A stretch of 64,000 nt of DNA. It comes from Chryseobacterium cheonjiense. Its GTDB lineage: Bacteria; Bacteroidota; Bacteroidia; Flavobacteriales; Weeksellaceae. The position numbers were made by a program, and so were the translations under genes. The stretch spans positions 618,502-682,501 of the forward strand of contig NZ_JABBGF010000001.1 of assembly GCF_012927265.1 (NCBI RefSeq), written 5' to 3'. The notes under the pieces are model-generated. The model did not search any database. It saw nothing but the letters and a program-made list of their open reading frames with translations, and was not told the origin of the DNA. This document shows, piece by piece, positions 26,792 to 38,046 of the stretch. Within the stretch, counting starts at the first letter, position 1, and each line of letters starts with the position of its first letter.

Positions 26792-29700
26792 ATGTATTTA
26801 GTTTTTGACACAGAAACAACAGGTTTACCAAAGAATTTCAACGCTCCGTTTTCAGACTCAGACAACTGGCCAAGAATGGTTCAGATTGCATGGCAGCTGC
26901 ATGATGATGATGGAACACTTATTGAAAATCAGGATTATATTATAAAACCGGAAGGATATGATATTCCTTTCAACGCTGCAAGAATTCACGGAATTACTAC
27001 TAAAATAGCCAATGAAGAAGGACGAGACCTAACGGAAATTTTAAATGAATTTTCTAAAGTATTAGAAAAAGTAAGAGTGGTTTCCGGACATAATGTTGAG
27101 TTCGACTACAATATCGTTGGAGCCGAATTTTACCGTAAAAATATTAAAGACAACCTTCAGGAGAAACCAAGAGCAGATACCATGGTGCTGGGAACCGATT
27201 TCTGTCAGCTTGGAGGAGGTCGGGGAGGCAGATTCAAACCTCCGAAACTGGAGGAGCTTTACGAAAAGCTTTACGGACATAAATTTGATGAGGCTCACAA
27301 TGCCGCAGCTGACGTAAATGCTACGGCTCAGGTGTTCTTTGAGATGATGAGAATAGGCGTGATTCCGGCAGAAATTTTAAAGATTTCCGAAGATCAGCTT
27401 GCTTATTTCAAGACGCTCTATCCCGAACCGATTAATCCTTTCAATATTGTTATCAGAAGGCAGGTTGCGGATTTCCATAATAAAAAGAAACAGCAGGATT
27501 TTGGAAGTATTGATGAAATTGATCTGGGAAAATATTTCAATTTTGATAATCACAGTGTTTTTTCAACATTATCGGCGACTTCCAGCATTAATGATCTGAT
27601 TAAAAAAGCCACCGATGATAACTTCCCGGCTGTCGGAATGGTGGATTTGGGAAATATGATGGGCGCTTTCAAATTTGTTTCCGCAGTAGAAGGTGCTAAT
27701 TCAGATCGTGCTAAAAAACATAAGGAATATTTAGCAAAAAAACAGGAAGCCGAAGAAAAAGGCGATGCATTCAATGAAGCTGAACCTGTGTCGGAGCCAT
27801 TAATTCCTGTTGTTGGCTGTGAGTTTTATATTTCAGACCGTTACGAGCAGAAACAGTTTACCAAAGATGATCCGGACCGGAGGACGCAAGTTGTGCTGCT
27901 GGCGAAAGATTTTAACGGATATAAAAACCTGGCAAAACTTTCAAGTATCGGATTTTTGAAAGGATTTTATTTTGGAGTTCCCAGGGTTAGCCGTGAGCTG
28001 ATTGCTCAATATAAAGAAGGAGTTATTGCTTTAACTTCGGGAATCAACGGAGATATTCCCGATGCTATTTTAAATACTGGTGAACAAAAAGGAGAGGAGC
28101 TTTTCAAATGGTGGAAAGATACTTTCGGAGATGATTTTTATGTTCAGATACAAAACCACAAACTGCCTGAAGAAGAACATTTGAATGATGTACTCCTTCA
28201 TTTTGCAGATAAATATAATGTTAAAATTCTGGCGCAGAACGAAACGTTTTACACCAACAAAGACGATTCTAATATTCAGGATATTGTCAGCTGTATCAAA
28301 GATGGTGAAAAGCTGTCAACGCCCGTTGGTAAAGGCTTTGGTAAAAGAAGAGGTCTTGCCACAGGCGAATATTACATTAAAAATTCAGATGAGATCAAGG
28401 AAGCATTTCTTGCTTATCCTGATGCTTTTGATGCGTATGAAGAATTTACTGCGAAGTTCAAGCCTTATACCCTTAAAAGGGATGTTTTGCTTCCGAAGTT
28501 TGATATTCCTCAGGAATTTGTGCATGCTGAAGATGAACTTGACGGAGGAAAACGTGGAGAAATGGCTTATCTTACCTACTTAACGTATGAAGGCGCTAAA
28601 AATAGATATAAAGACACGGGAATCACAGAAGAAATTAAAGAACGTCTTGATTTCGAGCTTGAAGTAATTGCCAATACAGGTTATCCCGGATATTTCCTTA
28701 TTGTACAGGATTTTTGTAATGAAGCCCGAAAAATGGGAGTATGGGTAGGCCCGGGAAGGGGGTCTGCTGCAGGGTCTGCGGTGGCGTACTGTATCGGAAT
28801 TACAAATGTAGATCCTATTAAATATGATCTCCTTTTTGAGCGTTTTCTCAATCCGGAGAGGGTTTCCATGCCGGATATTGATATCGACTTCGACGACGAA
28901 GGTCGTGACAGGGTTATTAAGTGGGTAATTGATAAATATGGTCAAAGCCAGGTTGCCCAGATTATTACTTATTCTGTTTTGGGAGGGAAATCTGCGATTA
29001 AAGATGCCGGAAGAGTACTGGATGTACCAATTCCTGACACCAATAATATAGCCAAACTGATTCCTTCCACACCCGGAATGAATATTGCGAAAGCATTGGC
29101 AAAATATGATAAATTAAAACCGGAAGAGCAGATGCTCGTTGATGAAATGAGGTTTGTTCTGGATAGTCCTGCAGACCCTCGACATGATGTTCTGGCAAGT
29201 GCGAAAAAAATGGAAGGGTGTATCCGTAATACGGGAATTCACGCATGCGGGGTGATTATCACGCCGGAAGACGTAAGTAATCTGGTTCCCGTTACTATTG
29301 CGGCAAAAGATGCGGATATTTTAGTATCCCAGTTTGATAACTCCGTTGCGGAGAGTGCGGGTCTTCTGAAAATGGACTTCTTGGGTCTCAGAACCCTTAC
29401 GATCATTAAAGATGCATTAAAGCTGGTGAAAGAAAAGCACGGTGTGGATATTGACCCCGATTTGATTCCGCTTGATGATACAAAAACTTATCAGTTATTT
29501 AAAGAAGGGCGTACGATCGGGATTTTCCAATATGAAAGTCCGGGGATGCAGAAGTATATGAGAGAACTGAAACCTACGGTTTTTGCAGATCTTATAGCCA
29601 TGAACGCATTATATCGTCCCGGCCCGATTAAGTATATCCCGAATTTCATCAACAGAAAACACGGAATCGAAGAAATTGTTTACGATTTACCGGAAACCGA

Positions 29701-31468
29701 AGAATATTTAAAAGAAACTTACGGTATTACCGTATATCAGGAGCAGGTAATGCTTTTATCCCAGAAGCTGGCCAACTTTACCAAAGGTGAAGCCGATACG
29801 CTGAGAAAGGCAATGGGTAAAAAGCAGATTGATGTTCTTAATAAGATGTATCCAAAATTCATCGAAGGCGGAAGAAAAAATAATCTTGATGAAGAGCGAT
29901 TAGAAAAAATCTGGAATGACTGGAAAGCCTTTGCAGAGTATGCTTTCAATAAATCGCACTCTACCTGTTACGCATTTATTGCCTATCAAACAGCCTTTTT
30001 GAAAGCAAATTACCCGGCTGAATATATGGCGAGCGTAATGAGTAATAACATTAACAATACCGAATCAATTACCATGTTCATGGAAGATTGTAAAAGTATG
30101 GGCGTGGATGTTTTAGGGCCCGATGTTAATGAATCCCAATATAAATTCTCGGTAAACGAAAAGGGGCAGATCCGTTTTGGTCTGGGAGCGATAAAAGGAA
30201 TTGGAGAAGGTCCCAGTGAAGCTATTACAAGAGAAAGAGCCAATGGGAGATTCAAAAATATTTATGATTTTTTTGAAAGAATTCTTCCTTCACAAATGAA
30301 CAAGAGGGTAGCAGAAAGTTTAGTACTGGCCGGAGCTTTTGATGAATTGGATTCTTTCCACAGAGGCCAGTATTTTGACATCGACATGGCTGGAAGAACA
30401 AATCTGGAAAGATTAATCCGCTACGGGCAGAGCTTTCAGGAAAGTAAGAATGAGATGGAGAATTCTCTTTTTGCTGATTTTGCGGAAGAGGTTCAGATTG
30501 AACAGCCGAAATTGGCGCCCTGCCCGGAATGGCCGAATATGCATAAATTAAATAAGGAAAAGGAAATTATCGGATTCTATCTTTCTGCTCACCCACTGGA
30601 TGAATTCAAATATCAATATCAGTTTATGCAGGGCCAGCTTTCTAAAAAAGCCGTTCTTGAAAAAGAAGAAGAAGTGAAATTGGTAGTAGATGAAACTCCA
30701 GTTCTTGAGCAGGATGCTCCTGAAGATGTGACTGCACTTGTAGAAATTGTCTCCGATGATATAGTGGCGGGCGAAGAAGAAGAGCTTATTGAAGAAGTTA
30801 CTAAGAAGGCAGAACCTAAAGGCGTGTTTCATTTTCTGAATCTCGATGAGGTGGATGCTTATAAAGAGCAGGCTTTCTCCGGTACTCAGGAAGAATTGTT
30901 TGAAGAAAAAAAGAAAGACTGGAAAACCATACAGAAAGAAAGAGAGAATGGCGGTGGCGGAAAAGAATATACCGTTGCGGGTCTGATTACTGAATATGTG
31001 GTCAAAGATGGCTTCAGAAGCGGTGAAAAGGTGGCTTTCGTAACGCTTGAAGATTATTCGGGATCTTATTCTTTCAGGTTGGGAGACCGTGATTACATGC
31101 GACTGAAAGAAAAGCTGGAAGTACAGCGTTTTGTGATCTTTAAGATCAAATTTGCTCAGGTTAAAGACGGAAGGGTTTTTGTAAATGTAACAGATGTCAT
31201 TGAGCTTCAGGAAGCATTTGAGCGATTTGCCAAAAGTATTTCTCTGGTAATGGATGTGATGGATTTCAGGCCTGAAGATCTTACCTTTTTCAGAACTGTT
31301 CTTGATCGTAATCAGGGCAGTCAGAAACTTAAGTTTTATATTAAAAGTACGGAAGAGGAGCGTGAAGAGCATCTTGAAGTCCAGTCGATGAAGCATTCGG
31401 TGCATCTCAGCGGTGAGTTGATTAAAGAAATTCAACTGCTCAATAAGTATGAATTTTATTTAAATTAA
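26792..31468 (+). CDS. dnaE: DNA polymerase III alpha subunit with fused N-terminal DnaQ-type exonuclease
   Basis: The 1558-residue replicative polymerase starts at the ATG at 26792; an in-frame extension to 26684 would precede the exonuclease motif and is not used. Residues 1-190 are a DEDDh exonuclease: FDTETTG (Asp6, Glu8), GHNVEFDYN and HNAAADVNAT. A PHP-like region (about 250-420, NHSVFSTLSA) looks degenerate in its metal ligands. The polymerase core has GPGRGSAAGS, the catalytic PDIDIDFDD near residue 694, and FNKSHSTCYA near 1054. An OB-fold lies near 1390-1470. Fusion puts proofreading on the polymerase chain, which is usual in flavobacteria (known). It ends at a clear terminator. Confidence 0.96.
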   Translation: MYLVFDTETTGLPKNFNAPFSDSDNWPRMVQIAWQLHDDDGTLIENQDYIIKPEGYDIPFNAARIHGITTKIANEEGRDLTEILNEFSKVLEKVRVVSGHNVEFDYNIVGAEFYRKNIKDNLQEKPRADTMVLGTDFCQLGGGRGGRFKPPKLEELYEKLYGHKFDEAHNAAADVNATAQVFFEMMRIGVIPAEILKISEDQLAYFKTLYPEPINPFNIVIRRQVADFHNKKKQQDFGSIDEIDLGKYFNFDNHSVFSTLSATSSINDLIKKATDDNFPAVGMVDLGNMMGAFKFVSAVEGANSDRAKKHKEYLAKKQEAEEKGDAFNEAEPVSEPLIPVVGCEFYISDRYEQKQFTKDDPDRRTQVVLLAKDFNGYKNLAKLSSIGFLKGFYFGVPRVSRELIAQYKEGVIALTSGINGDIPDAILNTGEQKGEELFKWWKDTFGDDFYVQIQNHKLPEEEHLNDVLLHFADKYNVKILAQNETFYTNKDDSNIQDIVSCIKDGEKLSTPVGKGFGKRRGLATGEYYIKNSDEIKEAFLAYPDAFDAYEEFTAKFKPYTLKRDVLLPKFDIPQEFVHAEDELDGGKRGEMAYLTYLTYEGAKNRYKDTGITEEIKERLDFELEVIANTGYPGYFLIVQDFCNEARKMGVWVGPGRGSAAGSAVAYCIGITNVDPIKYDLLFERFLNPERVSMPDIDIDFDDEGRDRVIKWVIDKYGQSQVAQIITYSVLGGKSAIKDAGRVLDVPIPDTNNIAKLIPSTPGMNIAKALAKYDKLKPEEQMLVDEMRFVLDSPADPRHDVLASAKKMEGCIRNTGIHACGVIITPEDVSNLVPVTIAAKDADILVSQFDNSVAESAGLLKMDFLGLRTLTIIKDALKLVKEKHGVDIDPDLIPLDDTKTYQLFKEGRTIGIFQYESPGMQKYMRELKPTVFADLIAMNALYRPGPIKYIPNFINRKHGIEEIVYDLPETEEYLKETYGITVYQEQVMLLSQKLANFTKGEADTLRKAMGKKQIDVLNKMYPKFIEGGRKNNLDEERLEKIWNDWKAFAEYAFNKSHSTCYAFIAYQTAFLKANYPAEYMASVMSNNINNTESITMFMEDCKSMGVDVLGPDVNESQYKFSVNEKGQIRFGLGAIKGIGEGPSEAITRERANGRFKNIYDFFERILPSQMNKRVAESLVLAGAFDELDSFHRGQYFDIDMAGRTNLERLIRYGQSFQESKNEMENSLFADFAEEVQIEQPKLAPCPEWPNMHKLNKEKEIIGFYLSAHPLDEFKYQYQFMQGQLSKKAVLEKEEEVKLVVDETPVLEQDAPEDVTALVEIVSDDIVAGEEEELIEEVTKKAEPKGVFHFLNLDEVDAYKEQAFSGTQEELFEEKKKDWKTIQKERENGGGGKEYTVAGLITEYVVKDGFRSGEKVAFVTLEDYSGSYSFRLGDRDYMRLKEKLEVQRFVIFKIKFAQVKDGRVFVNVTDVIELQEAFERFAKSISLVMDVMDFRPEDLTFFRTVLDRNQGSQKLKFYIKSTEEEREEHLEVQSMKHSVHLSGELIKEIQLLNKYEFYLN

Positions 31469-31488
31469 ATTTTAAAAGATATATTATA

Positions 31489-31514
31489 AAACGGCTATTA
31501 AGCCGTTTTTTTTT
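31489..31514 (+). terminator. Terminator of dnaE
   Basis: AAACGGCT-ATTA-AGCCGTTT is a perfect 8-bp stem followed by a run of T. Confidence 0.9.
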
Positions 31515-31719
31515 GCTTAGTGGTAATCCTGGAAATACGAATTTTTAATATAAAAAGATACCACATTAAATTATATATTATTCACTTTAGTATGATTTTA
31601 TTTGTTATTTTAATAATTTAATTGCATTATTTTTATTTATTTTTTACATAAATTTAAATTTATGTGTATTAAATGTTTTTTATTTTCTATTTTTAAGGTC
31701 TAATTTAAAACAAGTCTTT

Positions 31720-33951
31720 ATGAAAAAACTTTACACGGGTACGTGGCAATGGTGTCGTGGCTTACAAAGAAAGGGAATTATTGCCCTTGCATTTTTTGGA
31801 GTTATGCAGAGTATGAATGCGCAGGTGAGCAACTATACATTTGCACAAACTACAGGAACGTTCAACAGTATTGCCTCTTCCGGTGCTCTTGTTTCCGGAA
31901 GTGATGCTACAACATCAACCACTAATGATACATCCGGATGGGCGGTTACCATTCCTTTTAACTTTAATTTCAACGGAACCGATTATACCTCAATGTATGT
32001 AAACTCCAACGGAGGAGCTACGTTTGGCACTACAACAAGTACGGGAAGTACTTTAATATCTTCAACTACCGGTTATTCGGGGGCTGTAGCTGTTATGAAC
32101 AGAGATTTATGGGGGGTATTTATTACTTCGGGAGTTACCACAAGTGGATCTGATGTAATTACCAATGTGGCTTCATTCAAAGGAATTGAAATAGGAAAGC
32201 AGTTGAATAGTGTTAATGGTATTCCCGCTAATGCTACCGTGACGGCTTTTGATGAAACGGCAGGTACAATTACCATGTCTGCTCCGGCTACATCAAGTTC
32301 TTCGGCTGCTGTAGTAAGATACGGAACTGGTAAGGTGCTTACTGCAGTGGAGGGAACTGCGCCGAACAGGGTTTTTGTTATTGAATGGATCGGTTATAAT
32401 GATTATAGTACTGCTGCAACAGGAAGTAATTATCTTAACTTTCAGCTGAGACTGGCTGAGACTTCCAATCGTGTTTCCATTGTTTATGGACCCAGCTACA
32501 ATATCAATACAACGGTCAGAACCAATCAGGTTGGCCTGAGAGGATCTTCAAACACTGATTTTAATAACAGATCGAGTGCGGCCGGTATTCTCTGGGATTC
32601 TACAATAGCCGGTACCAGTAATAGTGCGACGGTTTCAAGAGATAATACGAATTTCCCTGCTTCAGGATTAACATTTAACTGGGTGCCTCCTACGTGTTTT
32701 CCTCCGACTGCGTTAACGGTTCCTGCCGCTACGGTAACCCCAAATGGAGCTGTTGTATCCTGGACGCCTCCTTCAGTAGTGCCTGGAACTGGATATGAAG
32801 TGTATTACAGTACATCAAACACTGCTCCTACATCAGCTACTGTTTTAGGTACAACAAATTCTACGACTTCTACAACGGCTTCAGCTTCTATCAGTGGTTT
32901 ATTGCCATCCACTACATATTATGTATGGGTGAGATCGGCGTGTTCGGGATCGGATAAAAGTGTTTGGACTTCGGCTTCTTCATTTGTGACATCATGTCAG
33001 CCTCCTGCTATCTTAAGTGTAAGTGGTGCGACTGTTTGTGGTGCATCGGGTTCTGCTGCTATATCTGTTACTGCAGATTCGGGGGCAGTCGTTACTTGGT
33101 ACGACTCTCCGACGGGTGGAAATGTATTAAATACCGGAAGCTCTTATACGACACCTGTAATTTCAGCCAATACTACATATTATGTTTCGGCTAAAACTCC
33201 TGGTGCAAACGGGCAGGTAGGCCCTGCAAGCCCATCTGTTTTAGGTAGTGTGAGTGCAACTAATTATGCAATTGGTACCTATTATCAGATTTTTGATGTT
33301 ACTGCTCCTACTACTTTGGTAAGTGTAGATGTTTTCCCGGTTTCTTCTGTTACAATCGGTACGGCTTCTGCTGTAGAGATCAGGAACAATGCAGGAACAA
33401 CATTAATTTCCGTTCCTTATACTGTTGCTGTAAATGATGGAGTTACGCCACAGACGGTTACCATTAATTATCCTTTGGCTGTAGGGACCGGATACAGAAT
33501 AGGGCAGGGTGTAGGAATCAATCTGAACAGAAATACGGCCGGAGCAACTTACCCATATACATCTGGTGCTATAAGTGTTACAGGGAATAACTTCTCTTCA
33601 GGTCCGAATTACTGGTATTATATCTATAACTGGAAATTTTCATCCAGCTGCGAAAGTGCCAGACAACCTGTGAATGTAACTGTAAATGCTGCCTGTCTCG
33701 GGACTTCAGAAACTTCCAGCTTAAAAGACAGTATCAAAGTATATCCAAATCCTTTTACCGACATGCTGAATATTTCTGAAATAGAAAATGTAAAATCAAT
33801 TGCTGTTATGGATCTTGCAGGAAGATTAGTTAAAACACTTGAAAAACCTGAATCTGTAATTAATCTGTCTGATCTGAAATCCGGAATGTATATGATTACC
33901 TTATATTTAAAGGACGGAACTCAGAAAACAATTAAATCAATCAAAAAGTAA
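31720..33951 (+). CDS. T9SS cargo protein with fibronectin-III-like domain (array member 1)
   Basis: The 743-residue protein has a long signal peptide (about 1-35, ending SMNAQ). An N-terminal beta-sandwich region (36-325) contains TSMYVNSNGGATFG. A fibronectin type III-like domain (about 326-425: [29 protein letters not shown]) is followed by an Ig-like domain (428-500, ADSGAVVTWYDSPTGG) and another beta domain. The type A C-terminal sorting domain (about 668-743) has VYPNPFTDMLNIS and LKSGMYMITLYLKDGTQ. The order suggests a surface or secreted adhesin, which is inference. It is the first of five T9SS genes in tandem and is the most divergent in its N-terminus. Confidence 0.88.
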   Translation: MKKLYTGTWQWCRGLQRKGIIALAFFGVMQSMNAQVSNYTFAQTTGTFNSIASSGALVSGSDATTSTTNDTSGWAVTIPFNFNFNGTDYTSMYVNSNGGATFGTTTSTGSTLISSTTGYSGAVAVMNRDLWGVFITSGVTTSGSDVITNVASFKGIEIGKQLNSVNGIPANATVTAFDETAGTITMSAPATSSSSAAVVRYGTGKVLTAVEGTAPNRVFVIEWIGYNDYSTAATGSNYLNFQLRLAETSNRVSIVYGPSYNINTTVRTNQVGLRGSSNTDFNNRSSAAGILWDSTIAGTSNSATVSRDNTNFPASGLTFNWVPPTCFPPTALTVPAATVTPNGAVVSWTPPSVVPGTGYEVYYSTSNTAPTSATVLGTTNSTTSTTASASISGLLPSTTYYVWVRSACSGSDKSVWTSASSFVTSCQPPAILSVSGATVCGASGSAAISVTADSGAVVTWYDSPTGGNVLNTGSSYTTPVISANTTYYVSAKTPGANGQVGPASPSVLGSVSATNYAIGTYYQIFDVTAPTTLVSVDVFPVSSVTIGTASAVEIRNNAGTTLISVPYTVAVNDGVTPQTVTINYPLAVGTGYRIGQGVGINLNRNTAGATYPYTSGAISVTGNNFSSGPNYWYYIYNWKFSSSCESARQPVNVTVNAACLGTSETSSLKDSIKVYPNPFTDMLNISEIENVKSIAVMDLAGRLVKTLEKPESVINLSDLKSGMYMITLYLKDGTQKTIKSIKK

Positions 33952-33969
33952 TTTTATCACTATATATTG

Positions 33970-33999
33970 AATAGCGGCCGTTTTCGGCTGCTATTTTTT
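33970..33999 (+). terminator. Terminator of array member 1
   Basis: AATAGCGGCCG-TTTT-CGGCTGCTATT is an 11-bp stem with one G-T pair followed by T. Nearly the same sequence follows array members 2 and 3. Confidence 0.88.
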
Positions 34000-34236
34000 A
34001 TGATGTAAAATTGCATAGGTTGAGATTAGATGAAATGATTTTAAATTTTATGTTATTAATAATCAGTTATCTAAATAATTCATCTTTTTGAGATAAATTA
34101 TTAAAAATCTAAATTTTATTCATTTTTATTAAATTATTAAGTTGTTTTTATAAATTATATTAAAAATTTTATTATAATATTTGATAATGTATAATTAAAT
34201 TAATATTTTTACTGCCTAATTTTAATTTAACTAAGT

Positions 34237-35319
34237 ATGAAAAAACTTTTACTTACGTACCTTTTATTTCTGGGTACATTACTGTCGGCTCAGATTACCT
34301 TGGGATCTGGGACGACATCGGGTGGTGTCTCCACTTCGGTAGCCACGGTTCCATGGAGTACCTATTACGGGTACAGTTATGCACAGCAGATTTTACTTAA
34401 AACCGATATTAATGCTGCCGGTGCTGGAAATATTACAGGATTGAGATTCTTTTTAGGGGCTTCTGCGAGTCTTTCGAATTCCAATGACGTTGTCGTTTAT
34501 CTGGGTCAGACTACAAAAACATCTTTTTCATCAACTACGGACTGGGTTCCTACAAGTGCAATGACCCAGGTTTACAGTGGTACTGTAACGAATAATGCAG
34601 GGGTTGTAGAGATTACTCTTACAGCGCCTTTTGCATATGACAATGTGAATAATCTTGTTATTGCAATAGATGAAAATAAAGCTGGTGACGATGGAGGCGA
34701 GCTTTTCTATACCTATACCAGCGGAACAAATAAAACATTGTATTACAGAAGTGATACTACAAACCCGAATCCTGCATCCATTACGCAGACAGGTACAAGA
34801 TCTGCCACTCAGTCAGTAGTTACATTATTGGGGCTTGCTCCTAATCCAGTTCCTGCGTGCCCTGCAGTTACCGCTCCAACTGCTGCTGCTACAGGAGTTT
34901 CTGTACTGCCTACCATTACCTGGAATGCCGTAAGTGGTGCAACAGGATACAGGCTTTCTGTTGGTACAACATCAGGAGGGACTGATGTGTTAAATAATGT
35001 TGATCTTGGCAACGTTACCACTTATACGCTTGCATCATCTCTGCAATTTAATACTCAATATTACTATACCTTAAGTTCTTATAATGGTGCTATTCCTTCT
35101 GTAGCATGTTCAGAGAGATCTTTTACAACTTCAAACATTACCTGTCCGGCTGTTACTGCTCCGGCAGCGGCAGCTGTTGGTCTTTCTGTTACACCTACTA
35201 TCACATGGACGGCATCACCAGGAGCTACAGGATATAAAATATCTGTAGGAACAACTGCGGGGGGAACAAATGTTTTGAATAATGTTGATCTAGGAAACGT
35301 TACCTCTTATACATTCGCT
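34237..35319 (+). repeat. Long direct repeat, copy 1 (matches 43466-44548)
   Basis: This block and 43466-44548 align end to end at a constant offset of 9229 bases with scattered substitutions and no gaps. They encode the signal peptide, N-terminal domain and two FnIII-like repeats of array members 2 and 4. Similarity stops abruptly after the shared ACATTCGCT. Confidence 0.9.
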
Positions 35320-37758
35320 TCCGCTTTGATGAATAGTACCAAGTATTATTATACTGTAAACTCTTACTCTGCGCTTGCAACTTCATCAGGTTGTACAGAA
35401 AGAAACTTTACGACTATCTGTACTCCTGTAGCATCTTTCTCTGAAAACTTTGACACAGTTACAGCAGGGACATGGCCGAATTGCTGGGCAAAAGTAGGAG
35501 CAAACGGCTCTGCTTACACTCAAGCCAGTACAGTAATGAGTGCTCCGAATAATATGTATATTTATACTACGACAGCTTCTACTCCGGCAGTAGTTTCTAT
35601 GCCTCCGGTAAGTACCCTTCAGCTGGGAACGTACCGTTTGAAATTTAAGATGAGAGGAAACTTTACAGCTGGGGATAAAATAGATGTAGGATATCTTACA
35701 GACCCTGCAGACGCATCTACGTTTGTATCTTTTGGATCTACTTATACTGCAAACAGCATAACAGCAATAGATAATTATACCATTAACAATATCACTGCAC
35801 CGGCTGGTGTTACCACAATGGCATTCAAGCATATTGGTCCATCGGGATACAGTATTTTGATTGATGATGTTGTTTATGAATTAATGCCTTCATGTATAGA
35901 GCCTTCGGCTGTTACAGTTTCAGCTATTGGTGCAAATAATGCAACTGTTTCATGGACTGCTCCTTTATCAGCCCCAGGCAATGGCTATGAGTTTTATTAC
36001 AGTACGACAAATACAGCGCCAACGGCTTCAACTACAGCATCCGGTACAAGCAGTACTACTTCTGCACCTTTATCTGGATTGACAAGTTCCACAACTTATT
36101 ATGTTTGGGTTCGTTCTGTATGCAGTACTTCAGATAAAAGTGTCTGGACGGCAATGGCAACATTTACCACGGCATGTAATGCTGTTAACATACCATATAC
36201 TTTAAATTTCGACGGTGTAACCACGCCTGCGTTACCGGTTTGTACATCAGCCGTAAATTTAGGAACAGGTAATATATGGAATACTTCTACCGCAACGGGC
36301 TTCACCGGAAATGTGTTGAATTATACTTATAACTCCAGTAATGCTGCAAATACATGGTTCTTTACTCAGGGAATTAACCTTACAGCGGGAGTAAGTTATA
36401 GAATTAAGTATAAATATTCAAATGCTACAGGAACCACACAGTATCCTGAAAAAATGAAAGTTTCTTATGGTAGTTCAGCTACTGCTGCCGGAATGAACAA
36501 TCTTTTAAAAGACTATCCGGTTATTACGGGAGGTGTTATTACTAATGATTTCGTTGATTTTACTCCTGCATCAACTGGTGTTTATTATTTTGGATTTAAC
36601 GCATATTCTGCTGCCAATATGAACAGGATATATGTAGATGATATCAATATTGATGTTACGCCTACATGTTTTGAACCTACTGCTTTAGTATCTTCCAATA
36701 TTACAGCTTCTTCTGCAAATGTTGCATGGACTGCACCGGCACCAGCTCCTGGAAACGGATATGAAATTTATTACAGTACAACAAATACTGCTCCTACGGG
36801 TACAACAGCTCCAACTATTACAGGAATTACAGGTACTTCTCAGGCTTTAAGCAATCTTTCTCCTGTATCAACATATTATGTTTGGGTAAGATCAAAATGT
36901 TCTGCAAATGAGGTAAGCAGCTGGTCAAGTAATTTTGTAAGTTTTAGTACGCCTTGTGCTGCGGCCGTGCCTACATATACCAATGACTTTGCTTCAACAG
37001 CGGGATCATGTACTTCTAATGTTTCAGGAGGTTCTCCTACGGGAGGTGCAGCAACCGGAACAACAGCTTATTGGGTACAGAGTAACTGGTTGAATACGCC
37101 TTCAGCGAATACAGGAACAGGTTCTATGAAAATGAACTTATACTCTGTTAACAGAGCAGGCTGGCTGAAACTGGCTCCTTTGAATCTGTCAGCAGGAGGA
37201 TACAAAGTAAAATTCGATTATGCTGTAACAACATATTCAGGTACTGCTGCATCTGCAATGGGTTCAGACGATGTTGTTCAGTTTGTAGTATCACAGGATG
37301 GAGGAAATACATGGACTATTCTTCAGACATGGAATGCTGCTAATGCTCCTTCTAACACATCTAATACTTTTTCTTTGGATCTAACAGGTTATACAGGTGC
37401 TAATACAATTTTTGCATTCTATGGAAATGATGGAACGGTAGATGATACGGAGGATTATAACTTCTATATTGATAATTTTGTTGTAGAATTAAGCAATATA
37501 TTATCTGCGAGTGATGTTAAGGTAAATGCAAATAATGGCATTAAACTCTATCCAAACCCATTCAGTGAAGTATTGAATATTTCTGATGCCTCTAATGTGA
37601 AAAATGTTTTGGTAACAGATTTCTCAGGAAGATTGGTAAAAACTATTGCAAATCCTGGTAAAGAACTTCATTTGGGAGAACTGAAACAAGGGATGTATTT
37701 AGTAACTTTAGAAATGAAAGATGGTTCTAAACAAACCATTAAAGCAATTAAAAAATAG
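34237..37758 (+). CDS. T9SS cargo protein with repeated FnIII and MAM/adhesin-like modules (array member 2)
   Basis: The 1173-residue protein has a signal peptide (1-19, LLSAQ) and an N-terminal domain (20-205). Two FnIII-like repeats (207-297 and 303-393) share [17 protein letters not shown]-type cores. An adhesin/MAM-like module M1 (about 396-553) is followed by FnIII, module M2 (about 655-800, [14 protein letters not shown]), FnIII and module M3 (about 905-1085, [26 protein letters not shown]). A type A sorting domain (about 1098-1173, [13 protein letters not shown]) ends the chain. The first 1083 bases match array member 4 without any indel. A Ca-binding or adhesion role is likely but unproven. 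Confidence 0.88.
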   Translation: MKKLLLTYLLFLGTLLSAQITLGSGTTSGGVSTSVATVPWSTYYGYSYAQQILLKTDINAAGAGNITGLRFFLGASASLSNSNDVVVYLGQTTKTSFSSTTDWVPTSAMTQVYSGTVTNNAGVVEITLTAPFAYDNVNNLVIAIDENKAGDDGGELFYTYTSGTNKTLYYRSDTTNPNPASITQTGTRSATQSVVTLLGLAPNPVPACPAVTAPTAAATGVSVLPTITWNAVSGATGYRLSVGTTSGGTDVLNNVDLGNVTTYTLASSLQFNTQYYYTLSSYNGAIPSVACSERSFTTSNITCPAVTAPAAAAVGLSVTPTITWTASPGATGYKISVGTTAGGTNVLNNVDLGNVTSYTFASALMNSTKYYYTVNSYSALATSSGCTERNFTTICTPVASFSENFDTVTAGTWPNCWAKVGANGSAYTQASTVMSAPNNMYIYTTTASTPAVVSMPPVSTLQLGTYRLKFKMRGNFTAGDKIDVGYLTDPADASTFVSFGSTYTANSITAIDNYTINNITAPAGVTTMAFKHIGPSGYSILIDDVVYELMPSCIEPSAVTVSAIGANNATVSWTAPLSAPGNGYEFYYSTTNTAPTASTTASGTSSTTSAPLSGLTSSTTYYVWVRSVCSTSDKSVWTAMATFTTACNAVNIPYTLNFDGVTTPALPVCTSAVNLGTGNIWNTSTATGFTGNVLNYTYNSSNAANTWFFTQGINLTAGVSYRIKYKYSNATGTTQYPEKMKVSYGSSATAAGMNNLLKDYPVITGGVITNDFVDFTPASTGVYYFGFNAYSAANMNRIYVDDINIDVTPTCFEPTALVSSNITASSANVAWTAPAPAPGNGYEIYYSTTNTAPTGTTAPTITGITGTSQALSNLSPVSTYYVWVRSKCSANEVSSWSSNFVSFSTPCAAAVPTYTNDFASTAGSCTSNVSGGSPTGGAATGTTAYWVQSNWLNTPSANTGTGSMKMNLYSVNRAGWLKLAPLNLSAGGYKVKFDYAVTTYSGTAASAMGSDDVVQFVVSQDGGNTWTILQTWNAANAPSNTSNTFSLDLTGYTGANTIFAFYGNDGTVDDTEDYNFYIDNFVVELSNILSASDVKVNANNGIKLYPNPFSEVLNISDASNVKNVLVTDFSGRLVKTIANPGKELHLGELKQGMYLVTLEMKDGSKQTIKAIKK

Positions 37759-37777
37759 TATTTATCACTATATATTG

Positions 37778-37810
37778 AATAGCAGCCAGTTTTTTGGCTG
37801 CTATTTTTTT
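37778..37810 (+). terminator. Terminator of array member 2
   Basis: AATAGCAGCCA and TGGCTGCTATT form a perfect 11-bp stem followed by six more T. It is preceded by the same TATCACTATATATTG phrase as after member 1. Confidence 0.9.
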
Positions 37811-38046
37811 ATGTTAAATGTGAAAGTAGGGATTTGATTATATTAGATTGTTTTTATTAAATATATGATATTCAGTTATAAAAATTAAATTAATAAGTGT
37901 ATATTTATTATTAAAAATTAAATGTTTGTTTGGTTTTATTGGTTATATTGATAGTTTTTATGATAATTTTTTATAAACTTTATTATATTTTTTGCTAATT
38001 AATAATTAATCTATATTTTTACTTACTAATTTTAATTTAACTAAGT

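Noticed and set aside
30548-31435. Long minus-strand open frame of 295 codons inside dnaE
   Set aside because: It is the antisense shadow of the dnaE C-terminal region; the composition (Phe/Ile/His-rich) is typical of reverse reading of Glu/Lys codons.
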